A stretch of DNA of 9,365 nucleotides, from NCBI GenBank assembly GCA_001873675.1, contig MNZP01000069.1:1-9365 (forward strand), in the 5' to 3' direction. Source of the DNA: Syntrophaceae bacterium CG2_30_49_12. GTDB taxonomy: Bacteria; Desulfobacterota; Syntrophia; Syntrophales; CG2-30-49-12. This document shows, in pieces, positions 1 to 6,631 of the stretch (positions are counted from its first letter, which is position 1; the number at the start of each line of letters is the position of its first letter). Under the pieces are notes generated by a model. The model saw nothing but the letters and a program-made list of their open reading frames with translations. It was not told the origin of the DNA and made no database searches. A program made the translations under genes and the position numbers.

Positions 1-1023
1 AGGGAATACTATAAAGATTTTGAGTCCCAGTTTTTCGGATTTGATCCCACCGTGCAGATACATAAACTCCCCGGGGGAGCCACAGGTTCAAGTTTTGAAC
101 AGGCCGTTAAGGGAGGGTTTCTACACTTGATGCCGGAAATCCTGCAAAATGAACTGCCGAAGGTTCAAGTAGAGTTGGGAAACTGGTGGAGTGTAACACC
201 TGGTTCCCAGATCCTCTGGACGACGGCGGTCGGAAACGTCCTGAAGAAGGCGAGATACAAATATGCCAGTCACGATCTGAAGAATCTGCTGTTAGGTAGA
301 TACGGTGAGTTTCCCTTTTACCGGCCGTCGGACGATATTTATCAGACCATCTTTGGCCTGGCGTGGAAAGAGATCATAGAACGTGACGGTGGTTACCAGA
401 AGATTGAAGACACAGACCTTGAGGTAGAAAAGGGGAACCTGGAACATCGTATGGGACGGGCTACAACAGAGGATGAACTGGTTTTATATTTACAGCACGG
501 GAATGATGCGGTGGATTTCTTCAAATTTGAGGCAAAATACGGTAAAACATGGGTACTGCCTCCCTCTATCTGGTTTAAGCGGGGAGGGTTTGATCTCGGG
601 GAAAGATTAGAGTTTCCCGATGCTTCCGGGAAAAGGCATTCCATTGAAATTGGTCCGCAACGCAGGACTAAGACAAGAGATGTGGTAACACACCTTATTA
701 TTGACCACCACCCGGAACCGATACTAACAGAGCTTAGAGAGGAAGGAGTGGAGGTCAAGAGAAAGGTTGCACTATCCTCGAAAGAGATTGACGCTCTAAC
801 AAAGGCAGGCGACATCCGGTCACAGATTGCCGCCTGTGTCAGGGAAATCCCCGTGGCGGAAGGAGATGAGGTAGCGGCGGGACAGCTGCTGATCGTTCTG
901 GAGGCCATGAAGATGCTGAATAATATTACATCGGAAATAAATGGAAAAGTGGGAGAGATATTTGTGTCTCCGGGCGATACGGTCGCCGTGGGCGATCCGT
1001 TAATGACCATCGGGAAGGACTGA
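1..1023 (+). CDS. Pyruvate/oxaloacetate carboxyltransferase subunit with C-terminal biotinyl domain (3' part)
   Basis: This is the C-terminal 340 codons of a gene that begins before the window: the frame is open from base 1, so the GTG at 52 is not a credible start. The first half, with an H-K-L-P-G-G motif near codons 21-26, matches the conserved carboxylase domain of PycB, oxaloacetate decarboxylase alpha and transcarboxylase 5S proteins. That domain moves a carboxyl group between carboxybiotin and a 2-oxo acid. After a charged linker comes a biotinyl/lipoyl-type domain with E-A-M-K-M. The lysine to be biotinylated is codon 304 (910-912), 36 residues from the C-terminus, as is usual. The first half of the biotinyl domain is slightly unusual: it reads I-A-A-C-V-R-E-I where family members usually have A-P-x-P-G. 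Stop is TGA at 1021-1023, 30 nt before secA. Pyruvate carboxylase subunit B is the likeliest identity, but decarboxylase and transcarboxylase subunits share this architecture, and the catalytic barrel lies outside the window. Confidence 0.85.
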   Translation, partial: REYYKDFESQFFGFDPTVQIHKLPGGATGSSFEQAVKGGFLHLMPEILQNELPKVQVELGNWWSVTPGSQILWTTAVGNVLKKARYKYASHDLKNLLLGRYGEFPFYRPSDDIYQTIFGLAWKEIIERDGGYQKIEDTDLEVEKGNLEHRMGRATTEDELVLYLQHGNDAVDFFKFEAKYGKTWVLPPSIWFKRGGFDLGERLEFPDASGKRHSIEIGPQRRTKTRDVVTHLIIDHHPEPILTELREEGVEVKRKVALSSKEIDALTKAGDIRSQIAACVREIPVAEGDEVAAGQLLIVLEAMKMLNNITSEINGKVGEIFVSPGDTVAVGDPLMTIGKD

Positions 1024-1025
1024 GG

Positions 1026-1046
1026 TTAGGGATCAGGGGTCAGGGG
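1026..1046 (+). repeat. Short TCAGGGN heptamer array before secA (3 units)
   Basis: Three tandem 7-nt units (TTAGGGA, TCAGGGG, TCAGGGG) make up most of the 30-nt gap between the carboxyltransferase gene and secA. Bases 1028-1046 match 4292-4310 inside moaA at 18 of 19 positions, so both sites belong to one dispersed low-complexity repeat family. The last unit supplies the purine-rich stretch upstream of the secA start codon. Confidence 0.75.
1042..1046 (+). promoter_or_regulatory. Ribosome binding site of secA, formed by repeat DNA
   Basis: AGGGG lies 7 nt before the ATG at 1054 and is the only purine-rich stretch at a suitable distance. It is the end of the heptamer repeat. It supports ATG 1054 over the in-frame ATG at 1066, which would place it 19 nt away. 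The role is inferred from position and composition. Confidence 0.6.
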
Positions 1047-1053
1047 TGTATCC

Positions 1054-3570
1054 ATGCTGGGTTTAATGCTGAAAAAGGTTGTGGGAAGTAAGAACGACAG
1101 GGAATTGAAGCGGCTCTCTGTCATTGTTCGTGAGATAAACGATCTTGAACCATCAATGATGGCGGCAAGCGATGAGGAACTCAAGGCCAAGACCCCATAT
1201 TTTAAGGAAAAACTCTCTAATGGGGCGGAACCTGAGGATATCCTGCCGGAGGCATTCGCCGTCGCAAGAGAGGCAGCCAGACGTACCGTACAGATGAGGC
1301 CATTTGATGTTCAGGTCATCGGCGGCCTCGTCCTCCATGAGGGAAAAATTGCGGAGATGAAGACCGGCGAGGGTAAGACACTGGCAGCAACTATGCCGCT
1401 GTATCTGAACGCGCTGACCGGGAAAGGCGCCCATCTGGTGACGGTGAATGATTACCTGGCAAAGAGGGATGCCCAATGGATGGGACCTATCTATGAATTT
1501 CTCGGCATGTCCATCGGCGTCGTGGTGCACGGGATGAGTGATGACGAGAGGAGGGCTGCCTATCATGCGGACATCACCTATGGCACCAACAATGAATTCG
1601 GCTTTGATTATCTCCGTGACAACATGAAGTTTGTCCTGGAAGATTTTGTGCAGCGGGAATTCCATTATGCGATCGTTGACGAGGTGGACAGTATCCTGAT
1701 TGATGAAGCGAGAACGCCTTTGATCATCTCCGGTCCCTCAGAGGAATCCACCGACAAGTACTACCGTATAAATCAAATTATTCCGAGGCTCAAAAGGAGC
1801 CAGGACTATACGGTGGATGAAAAAAGCCGTACCGTTGTTCTGACGGAAGAAGGTGTCTCCCATGTGGAAAGTTATCTCAAGGTAACCAATCTCTTTGAAC
1901 TAAAAAATATCGAGCTCCTTCACCATGTGAACCAGGCATTGAAGGCCCACACCATTTTCAAACGGGACGTGGATTACCTGGTAAGGGATGGAAAGGTCAT
2001 CATCGTTGATGAGTTCACAGGGAGGGTGATGCCGGGAAGACGCTACAGCGACGGGTTACATCAGGCCCTCGAGGCGAAAGAAAAAGTAACGATAGAACAG
2101 GAAAATCAAACCCTCGCCTCCATCACCTTTCAGAATTACTTCAGGATGTACCGCAAACTGGCAGGAATGACCGGCACAGCCGATACAGAGGCGGCCGAAT
2201 TTAAAAAGATATACAATCTCGATGTAGCTGTCATTCCTACGAATATGCCGATGATAAGAGCTGACTATACCGATGTGATCTACAAGACGGAAAAGGAGAA
2301 ATTCAATGCCATCATTGAGGAAACAAAAGAGTTACACAAAACAAAGAGACCCGTCCTGGTGGGAACGATATCCATAGAAAAATCCGAGCTTTTAAGTAAA
2401 TACCTGAGCCGTACCGGGATCAAGCATCATGTCCTGAATGCAAAACACCACGAAAAAGAGGCAGAGATCATCGCCCAGGCCGGCCAGCCGGGTATGGTGA
2501 CTATTTCGACCAATATGGCAGGCAGGGGAACTGATATAAAGCTTGGGGATGGTGTGGCTGAGGTTGGCGGTCTCCATATCCTGGGAACGGAAAGGCATGA
2601 AAGCCGCAGGATAGACAACCAGCTCAGAGGACGGTCGGGCAGGCAAGGGGATAAAGGGTCTTCAAGGTTTTACCTCTCCCTCGAGGACGATCTACTCCGA
2701 ATATTCGGCGGGGAGAGGATCTCCTCCATCATGGAACGAATCGGCATTGAAGAAGATCAACCCATCGAACATCGCCTGATCTCCAAAGCCATCGAAAATG
2801 CCCAGAAAAGAGTAGAAGGGCAGAATTTCGAGATGCGTAAACACCTCCTGGAATATGATGACGTAATGAACAGACAGAGGCAGGTGATCTACGAACAGCG
2901 GAAAAAAGCGCTACGAGGTGAGGAACTGTGGTCGGACATTGAAGAAATGCTGGAAGAGGTTGTGGAAGATTTAGTCACGGAACATATAGACGAAAAGCGC
3001 CATCCTGAGGAATGGAATCTCAAAGGACTGGACGATATGGTCTTCAAGCAATTTTCTTTGAGATTGAATCTCGGTGAACAAGATGACGGTCTTAATAGAG
3101 AAGGCATTGAGGAAGCAATTCTTTCAAGTGTCAAAGCCCTCCTGAGAAACAAGGAAAAAGATTTTGGCGAACCTCTGATGACTTATCTCATAAAGGTGAT
3201 CATGCTCCAATCCATAGATGCACACTGGAAGGATCAGTTGCTGGCCATGGACCACCTTAAAGAGGGTATAGGACTTCGGGGGTACGGCCAGAAGGACCCT
3301 GTCAGGGAGTATCAAAAAGAGGGGTACGAGATGTTCATGGACATGATCTACCGTATCAAGGAGGACACCCTTCTTAAGCTCTGCATGGTCAAGATTCAGC
3401 GAGAAGAAGAAATTGAACAGATACGGGAACAATCCAGCCAAGAATATATCCTGAGTCGTGGCGAGGAATCGGCAACCCCCTCTACCGTTAAAAAAGAAGA
3501 CAAGGTGGGAAGAAATGCCCCCTGTCCCTGCGGAAGCGGGAAAAAATATAAGAAGTGCTGCGGATTGTAA
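1054..3570 (+). CDS. secA: Preprotein translocase ATPase SecA
   Basis: SecA is the ATP-driven motor that pushes unfolded preproteins through the SecYEG channel; it works in the cytosol and at the inner membrane face. The 838-residue product is full length and near the B. subtilis size (about 840), shorter than E. coli (901). Visible hallmarks are the N-terminal N-D-R-x-L-K-R segment, Walker A T-G-E-G-K-T at 104-109, the V-N-D-Y-L-A-x-R-D segment near 131, I-T-Y-G-T-N-N-E-F-G-F-D-Y-L-R-D-N near 174-190, Walker B D-E-V-D at 209-212 followed by the I-D-E-A-R-T-P-L-I-I-S-G-P segment, M-A-G-R-G-T-D-I, and R-G-R-S-G-R-Q-G-D (motif VI). The tail carries the zinc-binding CxCx8CC signature (Cys 824, 826, 835, 836), which in the family helps bind SecB or ribosomes. 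No frameshift or missing motif is seen. It sits between a carboxylase gene and moaA, a gene order I do not recognise as standard. Confidence 0.98.
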   Translation: MLGLMLKKVVGSKNDRELKRLSVIVREINDLEPSMMAASDEELKAKTPYFKEKLSNGAEPEDILPEAFAVAREAARRTVQMRPFDVQVIGGLVLHEGKIAEMKTGEGKTLAATMPLYLNALTGKGAHLVTVNDYLAKRDAQWMGPIYEFLGMSIGVVVHGMSDDERRAAYHADITYGTNNEFGFDYLRDNMKFVLEDFVQREFHYAIVDEVDSILIDEARTPLIISGPSEESTDKYYRINQIIPRLKRSQDYTVDEKSRTVVLTEEGVSHVESYLKVTNLFELKNIELLHHVNQALKAHTIFKRDVDYLVRDGKVIIVDEFTGRVMPGRRYSDGLHQALEAKEKVTIEQENQTLASITFQNYFRMYRKLAGMTGTADTEAAEFKKIYNLDVAVIPTNMPMIRADYTDVIYKTEKEKFNAIIEETKELHKTKRPVLVGTISIEKSELLSKYLSRTGIKHHVLNAKHHEKEAEIIAQAGQPGMVTISTNMAGRGTDIKLGDGVAEVGGLHILGTERHESRRIDNQLRGRSGRQGDKGSSRFYLSLEDDLLRIFGGERISSIMERIGIEEDQPIEHRLISKAIENAQKRVEGQNFEMRKHLLEYDDVMNRQRQVIYEQRKKALRGEELWSDIEEMLEEVVEDLVTEHIDEKRHPEEWNLKGLDDMVFKQFSLRLNLGEQDDGLNREGIEEAILSSVKALLRNKEKDFGEPLMTYLIKVIMLQSIDAHWKDQLLAMDHLKEGIGLRGYGQKDPVREYQKEGYEMFMDMIYRIKEDTLLKLCMVKIQREEEIEQIREQSSQEYILSRGEESATPSTVKKEDKVGRNAPCPCGSGKKYKKCCGL

Positions 3571-3583
3571 GTTGGTAGTTACT

Positions 3584-4621
3584 ATGATTGATAAATACAA
3601 CAGAGAGATAAATTATCTGAGGGTATCGGTCACGGACAGGTGCAACCTCCGTTGTGTTTACTGTACCCCCAGGGAAGGGCAATCTTTGTTGGGGCATGAT
3701 GATATCCTGCGATATGAAGAAATATCGAGAATCATCAGGATGGCCGTGAAGATAGGGGTTGCCAAGGTCAGGATAACCGGCGGCGAGCCCCTTGTCAGGC
3801 ATGGCATTGTAGATTTCATTGCCTCCCTGAAGACGATAGAAGGTATTGATGACATTAGCCTGACAACAAACGGTACGTTCCTCGAGGCATTTGCAGAGAG
3901 ACTCTTCGATGCCGGCATGAAACGGATCAATATAAGTCTTGATTCCCTCCATGCCGGGAAATACGCCCGTATTACCAGGGGAGGGGATCTGGACGCAGTT
4001 CTTCGGGGTATTGATAAGGTATGCAGGATCGGTTTTTCGCCTATCAAGATCAATACTGTGGCGATAAAAGGATTTAATGACGACGAGATACTGGATTTTA
4101 CAAGACTGGCACTTTATAAACCGTATCAGATCAGGTTTATTGAGTTAATGCCGATAGGTCAGGCAGGCATGGAGAATAACGGCAAATACCTATCTAACGA
4201 TATCGTTAAGGAGAGAATCAGCAGGTTTTACCGGCTTGAACCTGTCAATGGCAATCAGGAGTCAGGGGTCAGGGATCAGGGATCAGAGGTCAGGGATCAG
4301 GGGGCAGGGGGCAGTGGTCCTGCACAGATATTCAGGATCGCAGGTGGTGTGGGAGAGATTGGTTTCATAAGCCCCGTCAGCCGTCAGTTCTGTCGCTCCT
4401 GTAACCGGCTTCGTCTTACTGCGGACGGCCATTTGCGTGCGTGCCTACTTTCAGAGGCAGAGGTAGACCTGAAGGGTCCGCTGCGGAACGGATGTTCTGA
4501 TGAGGAGTTAGAAAGGCTTCTAAAAAGGGTAATTGCCGGAAAACAGAAGCAGTACAGTATGGCCTGTAATGAAAACCACGTCAAAAAGTGCATGAGAGAG
4601 ATGTCTTCCATCGGTGGATGA
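3584..4621 (+). CDS. moaA: GTP 3',8-cyclase MoaA (molybdopterin biosynthesis), with an in-frame repeat insert
   Basis: MoaA is a radical-SAM enzyme that, with MoaC, converts GTP to cyclic pyranopterin monophosphate, the first step of molybdenum cofactor synthesis. The 345-residue product has the N-terminal cluster motif C-N-L-R-C-V-Y-C (Cys 20, 24, 27), the SAM-binding T-G-G-E-P-L-V-R segment, and the second cluster motif Cx2Cx13C (Cys 270, 273, 287) within F-C-R-S-C-N-R-L-R-L-T-A-D-G. It ends in Gly-Gly, the C-terminal dipeptide required in the family. ATG 3584 is chosen because the family motif starts about 10 residues later; a reading from 3458 would overlap the zinc tail of SecA. No clear Shine-Dalgarno is visible, so coupling to the secA stop 13 nt upstream is likely. 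Residues 225-245 are encoded by a 7-nt tandem repeat and lie between the E-L-M-P-I-G segment and the C-terminal cluster. With all cluster ligands intact, I expect an active enzyme. Confidence 0.96.
   Translation: MIDKYNREINYLRVSVTDRCNLRCVYCTPREGQSLLGHDDILRYEEISRIIRMAVKIGVAKVRITGGEPLVRHGIVDFIASLKTIEGIDDISLTTNGTFLEAFAERLFDAGMKRINISLDSLHAGKYARITRGGDLDAVLRGIDKVCRIGFSPIKINTVAIKGFNDDEILDFTRLALYKPYQIRFIELMPIGQAGMENNGKYLSNDIVKERISRFYRLEPVNGNQESGVRDQGSEVRDQGAGGSGPAQIFRIAGGVGEIGFISPVSRQFCRSCNRLRLTADGHLRACLLSEAEVDLKGPLRNGCSDEELERLLKRVIAGKQKQYSMACNENHVKKCMREMSSIGG
4255..4317 (+). repeat. Nine-unit TCAGGGN heptamer array inside moaA
   Basis: Nine consecutive 7-nt units can be read: TCAGGAG, TCAGGGG, TCAGGGA, TCAGGGA, TCAGAGG, TCAGGGA, TCAGGGG, GCAGGGG, GCAGTGG. 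The total of 63 nt is divisible by three, so moaA stays in frame. Three units make 21 nt, or seven codons, and the peptide repeats every seven residues (QESGVRD, QGSEVRD, QGAGGSG). The same repeat occurs before secA at 1026-1046. Confidence 0.9.
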
Positions 4622-4642
4622 GGAGCAGCGAGGGGGGAAGAG

Positions 4643-5413
4643 ATGATTTTTGATGAGGAGATGACCCGGTCTTACGATGACTGGCTGCAGACACCTGTCG
4701 GCGGTTATATTGACAGGAGGGAAAAGGAACTGATCCTTGCCCTTACCATGCCGAAAAAAGGGGAAAGGCTTCTTGACGTGGGCTGCGGTACGGGTGAACA
4801 TCTCCTCCTCTTCCGGGAAAGAGGTTGTGATGTAACAGGAATCGAACCGTCGCCCTTTATGCTTGAAATAGCCAGGCAAAAACTCGGTAATCGAGCGGAC
4901 TTCCATTTAGGAAAGGCCGAGGATCTCCCCTTTTCCGATAATGAATTCGATATTGTAACTTTGATTACTACTCTCGAGTTCGCCGACGATCCCGAAAAGG
5001 CGATCACTGAGGCCATCCGGGTATCACGGGATCGGGTCTTCCTCGGGGTTCTCAACAAATGCTCTCTGATTGGCGCCCAGCGGAGGTTAAAGCTATTCGG
5101 TCCCTCTGTTTATCACAGCGCCCGCTTTTTTCACATTGTTGAATTGACCGCGATGGTGAGGAATCAACTTCATGGTGTCCGTATCCAGTGGGGAAGTGTT
5201 ATTTTTCTGCCCTACGGATGGTATAAATTTGCCGGAGTTATGGAAGAGTCTCTTCCGGTGATGAAAAATCCCTTCGGCGCCTTTGTCGGTCTTTCATTTC
5301 CTGTTACCTTCAGGTACAAAACAATCCAGGACGTTATCATGAAACCCTTTGAGATAAAGGTGAAAAGTGGATATCCGGTGGGGGGAGTTGTGAGGAGGGT
5401 AAAGAAATGGTAA
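4643..5413 (+). CDS. Class I SAM-dependent methyltransferase, substrate unknown
   Basis: The 256-residue product has the Rossmann-type methyltransferase core of the Methyltransf_11/UbiE-like group. Motif I L-L-D-V-G-C-G-T-G spans 43-51 and binds SAM, and the acidic residue ending strand 2 is Glu68 (T-G-I-E-P-S). A-E-D-L-P-F is at 92-97 and F-D-I-V-T at 102-106, with the post-IV stretch running to about 120. The C-terminal third (about 145-256) matches no substrate-recognition domain I know and is rich in aromatic and basic residues. There is no signal peptide or clear membrane segment, so it should be cytosolic. A strong AGGGGGG Shine-Dalgarno at 4631-4637 supports ATG 4643, 21 nt after the moaA stop. 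Its stop codon TAA (5411-5413) lies within the dispersed repeat that follows, so the original C-terminus may have been altered. Possible roles include small-molecule, quinone or lipid methylation; the sequence does not decide among them. Confidence 0.85.
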   Translation: MIFDEEMTRSYDDWLQTPVGGYIDRREKELILALTMPKKGERLLDVGCGTGEHLLLFRERGCDVTGIEPSPFMLEIARQKLGNRADFHLGKAEDLPFSDNEFDIVTLITTLEFADDPEKAITEAIRVSRDRVFLGVLNKCSLIGAQRRLKLFGPSVYHSARFFHIVELTAMVRNQLHGVRIQWGSVIFLPYGWYKFAGVMEESLPVMKNPFGAFVGLSFPVTFRYKTIQDVIMKPFEIKVKSGYPVGGVVRRVKKW

Positions 5414-5537
5414 CTATTCAGCCACTAAGCCACCAAGACACTAAGATCATATAATTATTCTTCATCTTCAGACAAAGTGGAAAAACTCATATCTATCCTT
5501 CGTGTCTTAGTGCCTTGGTGGCTACCTGAACAGTTAC
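5410..5537. repeat. Imperfect inverted repeat of a dispersed element between convergent genes
   Basis: The left arm (5410-5420 plus 5421-5445) and right arm (5498-5522 plus 5527-5537) are inverted copies of one 36-bp consensus. It begins GTAACTNTTCA and continues GCCACNAAGNCACNAAGACAC. Reading the right arm in reverse complement, 31 of 36 positions match, with four extra bases (5523-5526). About 52 bp separates the arms. A third, single arm lies at 9227-9262. Transcripts from both flanking operons would run into the structure, so it could block read-through in both directions, but there is no U-tract typical of an intrinsic terminator. The remaining bases up to 5563 show nothing else I can name. 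Confidence 0.85.
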
Positions 5538-5563
5538 GAAAATAATTTGTCGGAGTAGTTTAA

Positions 5564-6631
5564 TTACTCTCCATTCCCTAAGGGACATTTCTTATGGCAC
5601 GAGGAACATAGTACGTGCAGGTGAGGACAGAAATAGATGTCCCGGATATTTTTTCCACACCCCTGACATACAATGGGGTCAAGAGAGTGGGTCACCGGAT
5701 TATAGATAAGGGAGAGGGTTTTTTGACTCTTTCCCGCTGAGAGTCGGTAAATAATCTTTACCACCGGTATCCTGATTAACCTGGCGGCAGAGGGAACCAC
5801 CCGTACAGCAATGCTATACTTCTGGAAGAGGTCATCCCGTTTCCTTGCCAATTCCTCGGGGAGAAGGGCTGTTTTCTCCTTTCGGTCCCTGATCAGGTCT
5901 TCTGACAGCCCTGGTTTCTCAAGACTCTTTTCCATTTCTCTCTTTAGGCTGTGGTAGTACTCCTCGAGGTTCGCCGCATCCCTGCGGAAGCGCCTGCGCA
6001 TACTCTCTCGAAAGGGGTATATCTCTCCTCTCAAAGCCTCTTCCAGATGAACTTTCGTATGCGCGAGGGCGTTTTCCCACCTTAAGTCGTCTCCCAACTG
6101 TTTCGGTAGAAGTTGAAAGTCCCTCTTAGGATCTGAGAGGATCTCCACCATGCCAGGAATATAGGCGCCGGTTTCACAGTTCAATACCAACCTAACAAGT
6201 CCCTCTTTCTGTTCATCACTTTGCGCCACATAGTGACACTGTAATAAAAGGTAATGGACATTCGTCGTCCCGGTAGCTTCTATCCTGCCGGTAAATTTAT
6301 AAAACCGGAACTGCTCCCCAATTAAACGGTCAAACCCCCGGCTCTTGAGATAATCAACCTCCAGCCGGCAACTTACCAGAGGGATGTTACCACAGACTAT
6401 CTCCAGTATCCTGTCCAGAAAGGGAGACCCGTAGCCGGCAAAGGCCTGACCATTCAATCCGGAATCTGCCCCATCGCCAATACGGATATGCTCAGGAACT
6501 TTCAGCAAATCCGAAAGTGCTTCGGGCAGGAGGGCTTCGAATCCCCCCTCGTATCTCTCGAGGAGAGCCCCTCTGTTCTCCAAAAACCGGAAGAGAAATT
6601 GATCCAGCCCTTGATCCGATTTAGAGTTCAT
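5564..6631 (-). CDS. Unrecognised protein with C-terminal Cys/His (zinc-like) cluster, partner of the SNF2 ATPase
   Basis: I do not recognise this 355-residue protein as a named family. The first 180 residues look globular (mixed hydrophobic strands and helices, for example Y-L-L-L-Q-C-H-Y-V near 127). Residues about 190-270 are highly charged and helical (R-R-R-F-R-R, L-K-R-E-M-E-K-S-L-E-K), suggesting a coiled coil or nucleic-acid-binding arm. A hydrophobic strand region (about 273-310) follows. The tail carries eight possible metal ligands: Cys 322, 325, 335, His 337, 339, Cys 342, 345 and 349, arranged CxxC-x9-CxHxH-xx-CxxC-xxx-C, enough for one or two zinc sites. The start is ATG 6631 with GGAG at 6638-6641; an in-frame TTG at 6643 is less likely. 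It overlaps the ATPase stop by 11 nt, so translation is probably coupled and the two products probably act together. A charged helical region after a SNF2 motor recalls the C-terminal part of HepA/RapA-like proteins, so it may be the split-off C-terminal module of such a remodeller (inference). Confidence 0.75.
   Translation of the reverse strand: MNSKSDQGLDQFLFRFLENRGALLERYEGGFEALLPEALSDLLKVPEHIRIGDGADSGLNGQAFAGYGSPFLDRILEIVCGNIPLVSCRLEVDYLKSRGFDRLIGEQFRFYKFTGRIEATGTTNVHYLLLQCHYVAQSDEQKEGLVRLVLNCETGAYIPGMVEILSDPKRDFQLLPKQLGDDLRWENALAHTKVHLEEALRGEIYPFRESMRRRFRRDAANLEEYYHSLKREMEKSLEKPGLSEDLIRDRKEKTALLPEELARKRDDLFQKYSIAVRVVPSAARLIRIPVVKIIYRLSAGKSQKTLSLIYNPVTHSLDPIVCQGCGKNIRDIYFCPHLHVLCSSCHKKCPLGNGE

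Noticed and set aside
393..1010. Open reading frame on the - strand opposite the carboxyltransferase
   Set aside because: It is Ser-rich, has no recognisable domain and lies fully opposite a clear gene, so it is a shadow.
3458..3583. A longer MoaA reading that begins at 3458 inside secA
   Set aside because: The added 42 residues are the SecA zinc-tail region read in another frame, while the family start lies at ATG 3584, about 10 residues before the first conserved motif.
4255..4317. CRISPR array
   Set aside because: The units are 7 nt with no spacers; this is a simple tandem repeat.
4255..4330. Frameshift or pseudogene in moaA caused by the repeat
   Set aside because: The array is 63 nt, the frame is kept, and the second cysteine cluster and the terminal Gly-Gly are intact.
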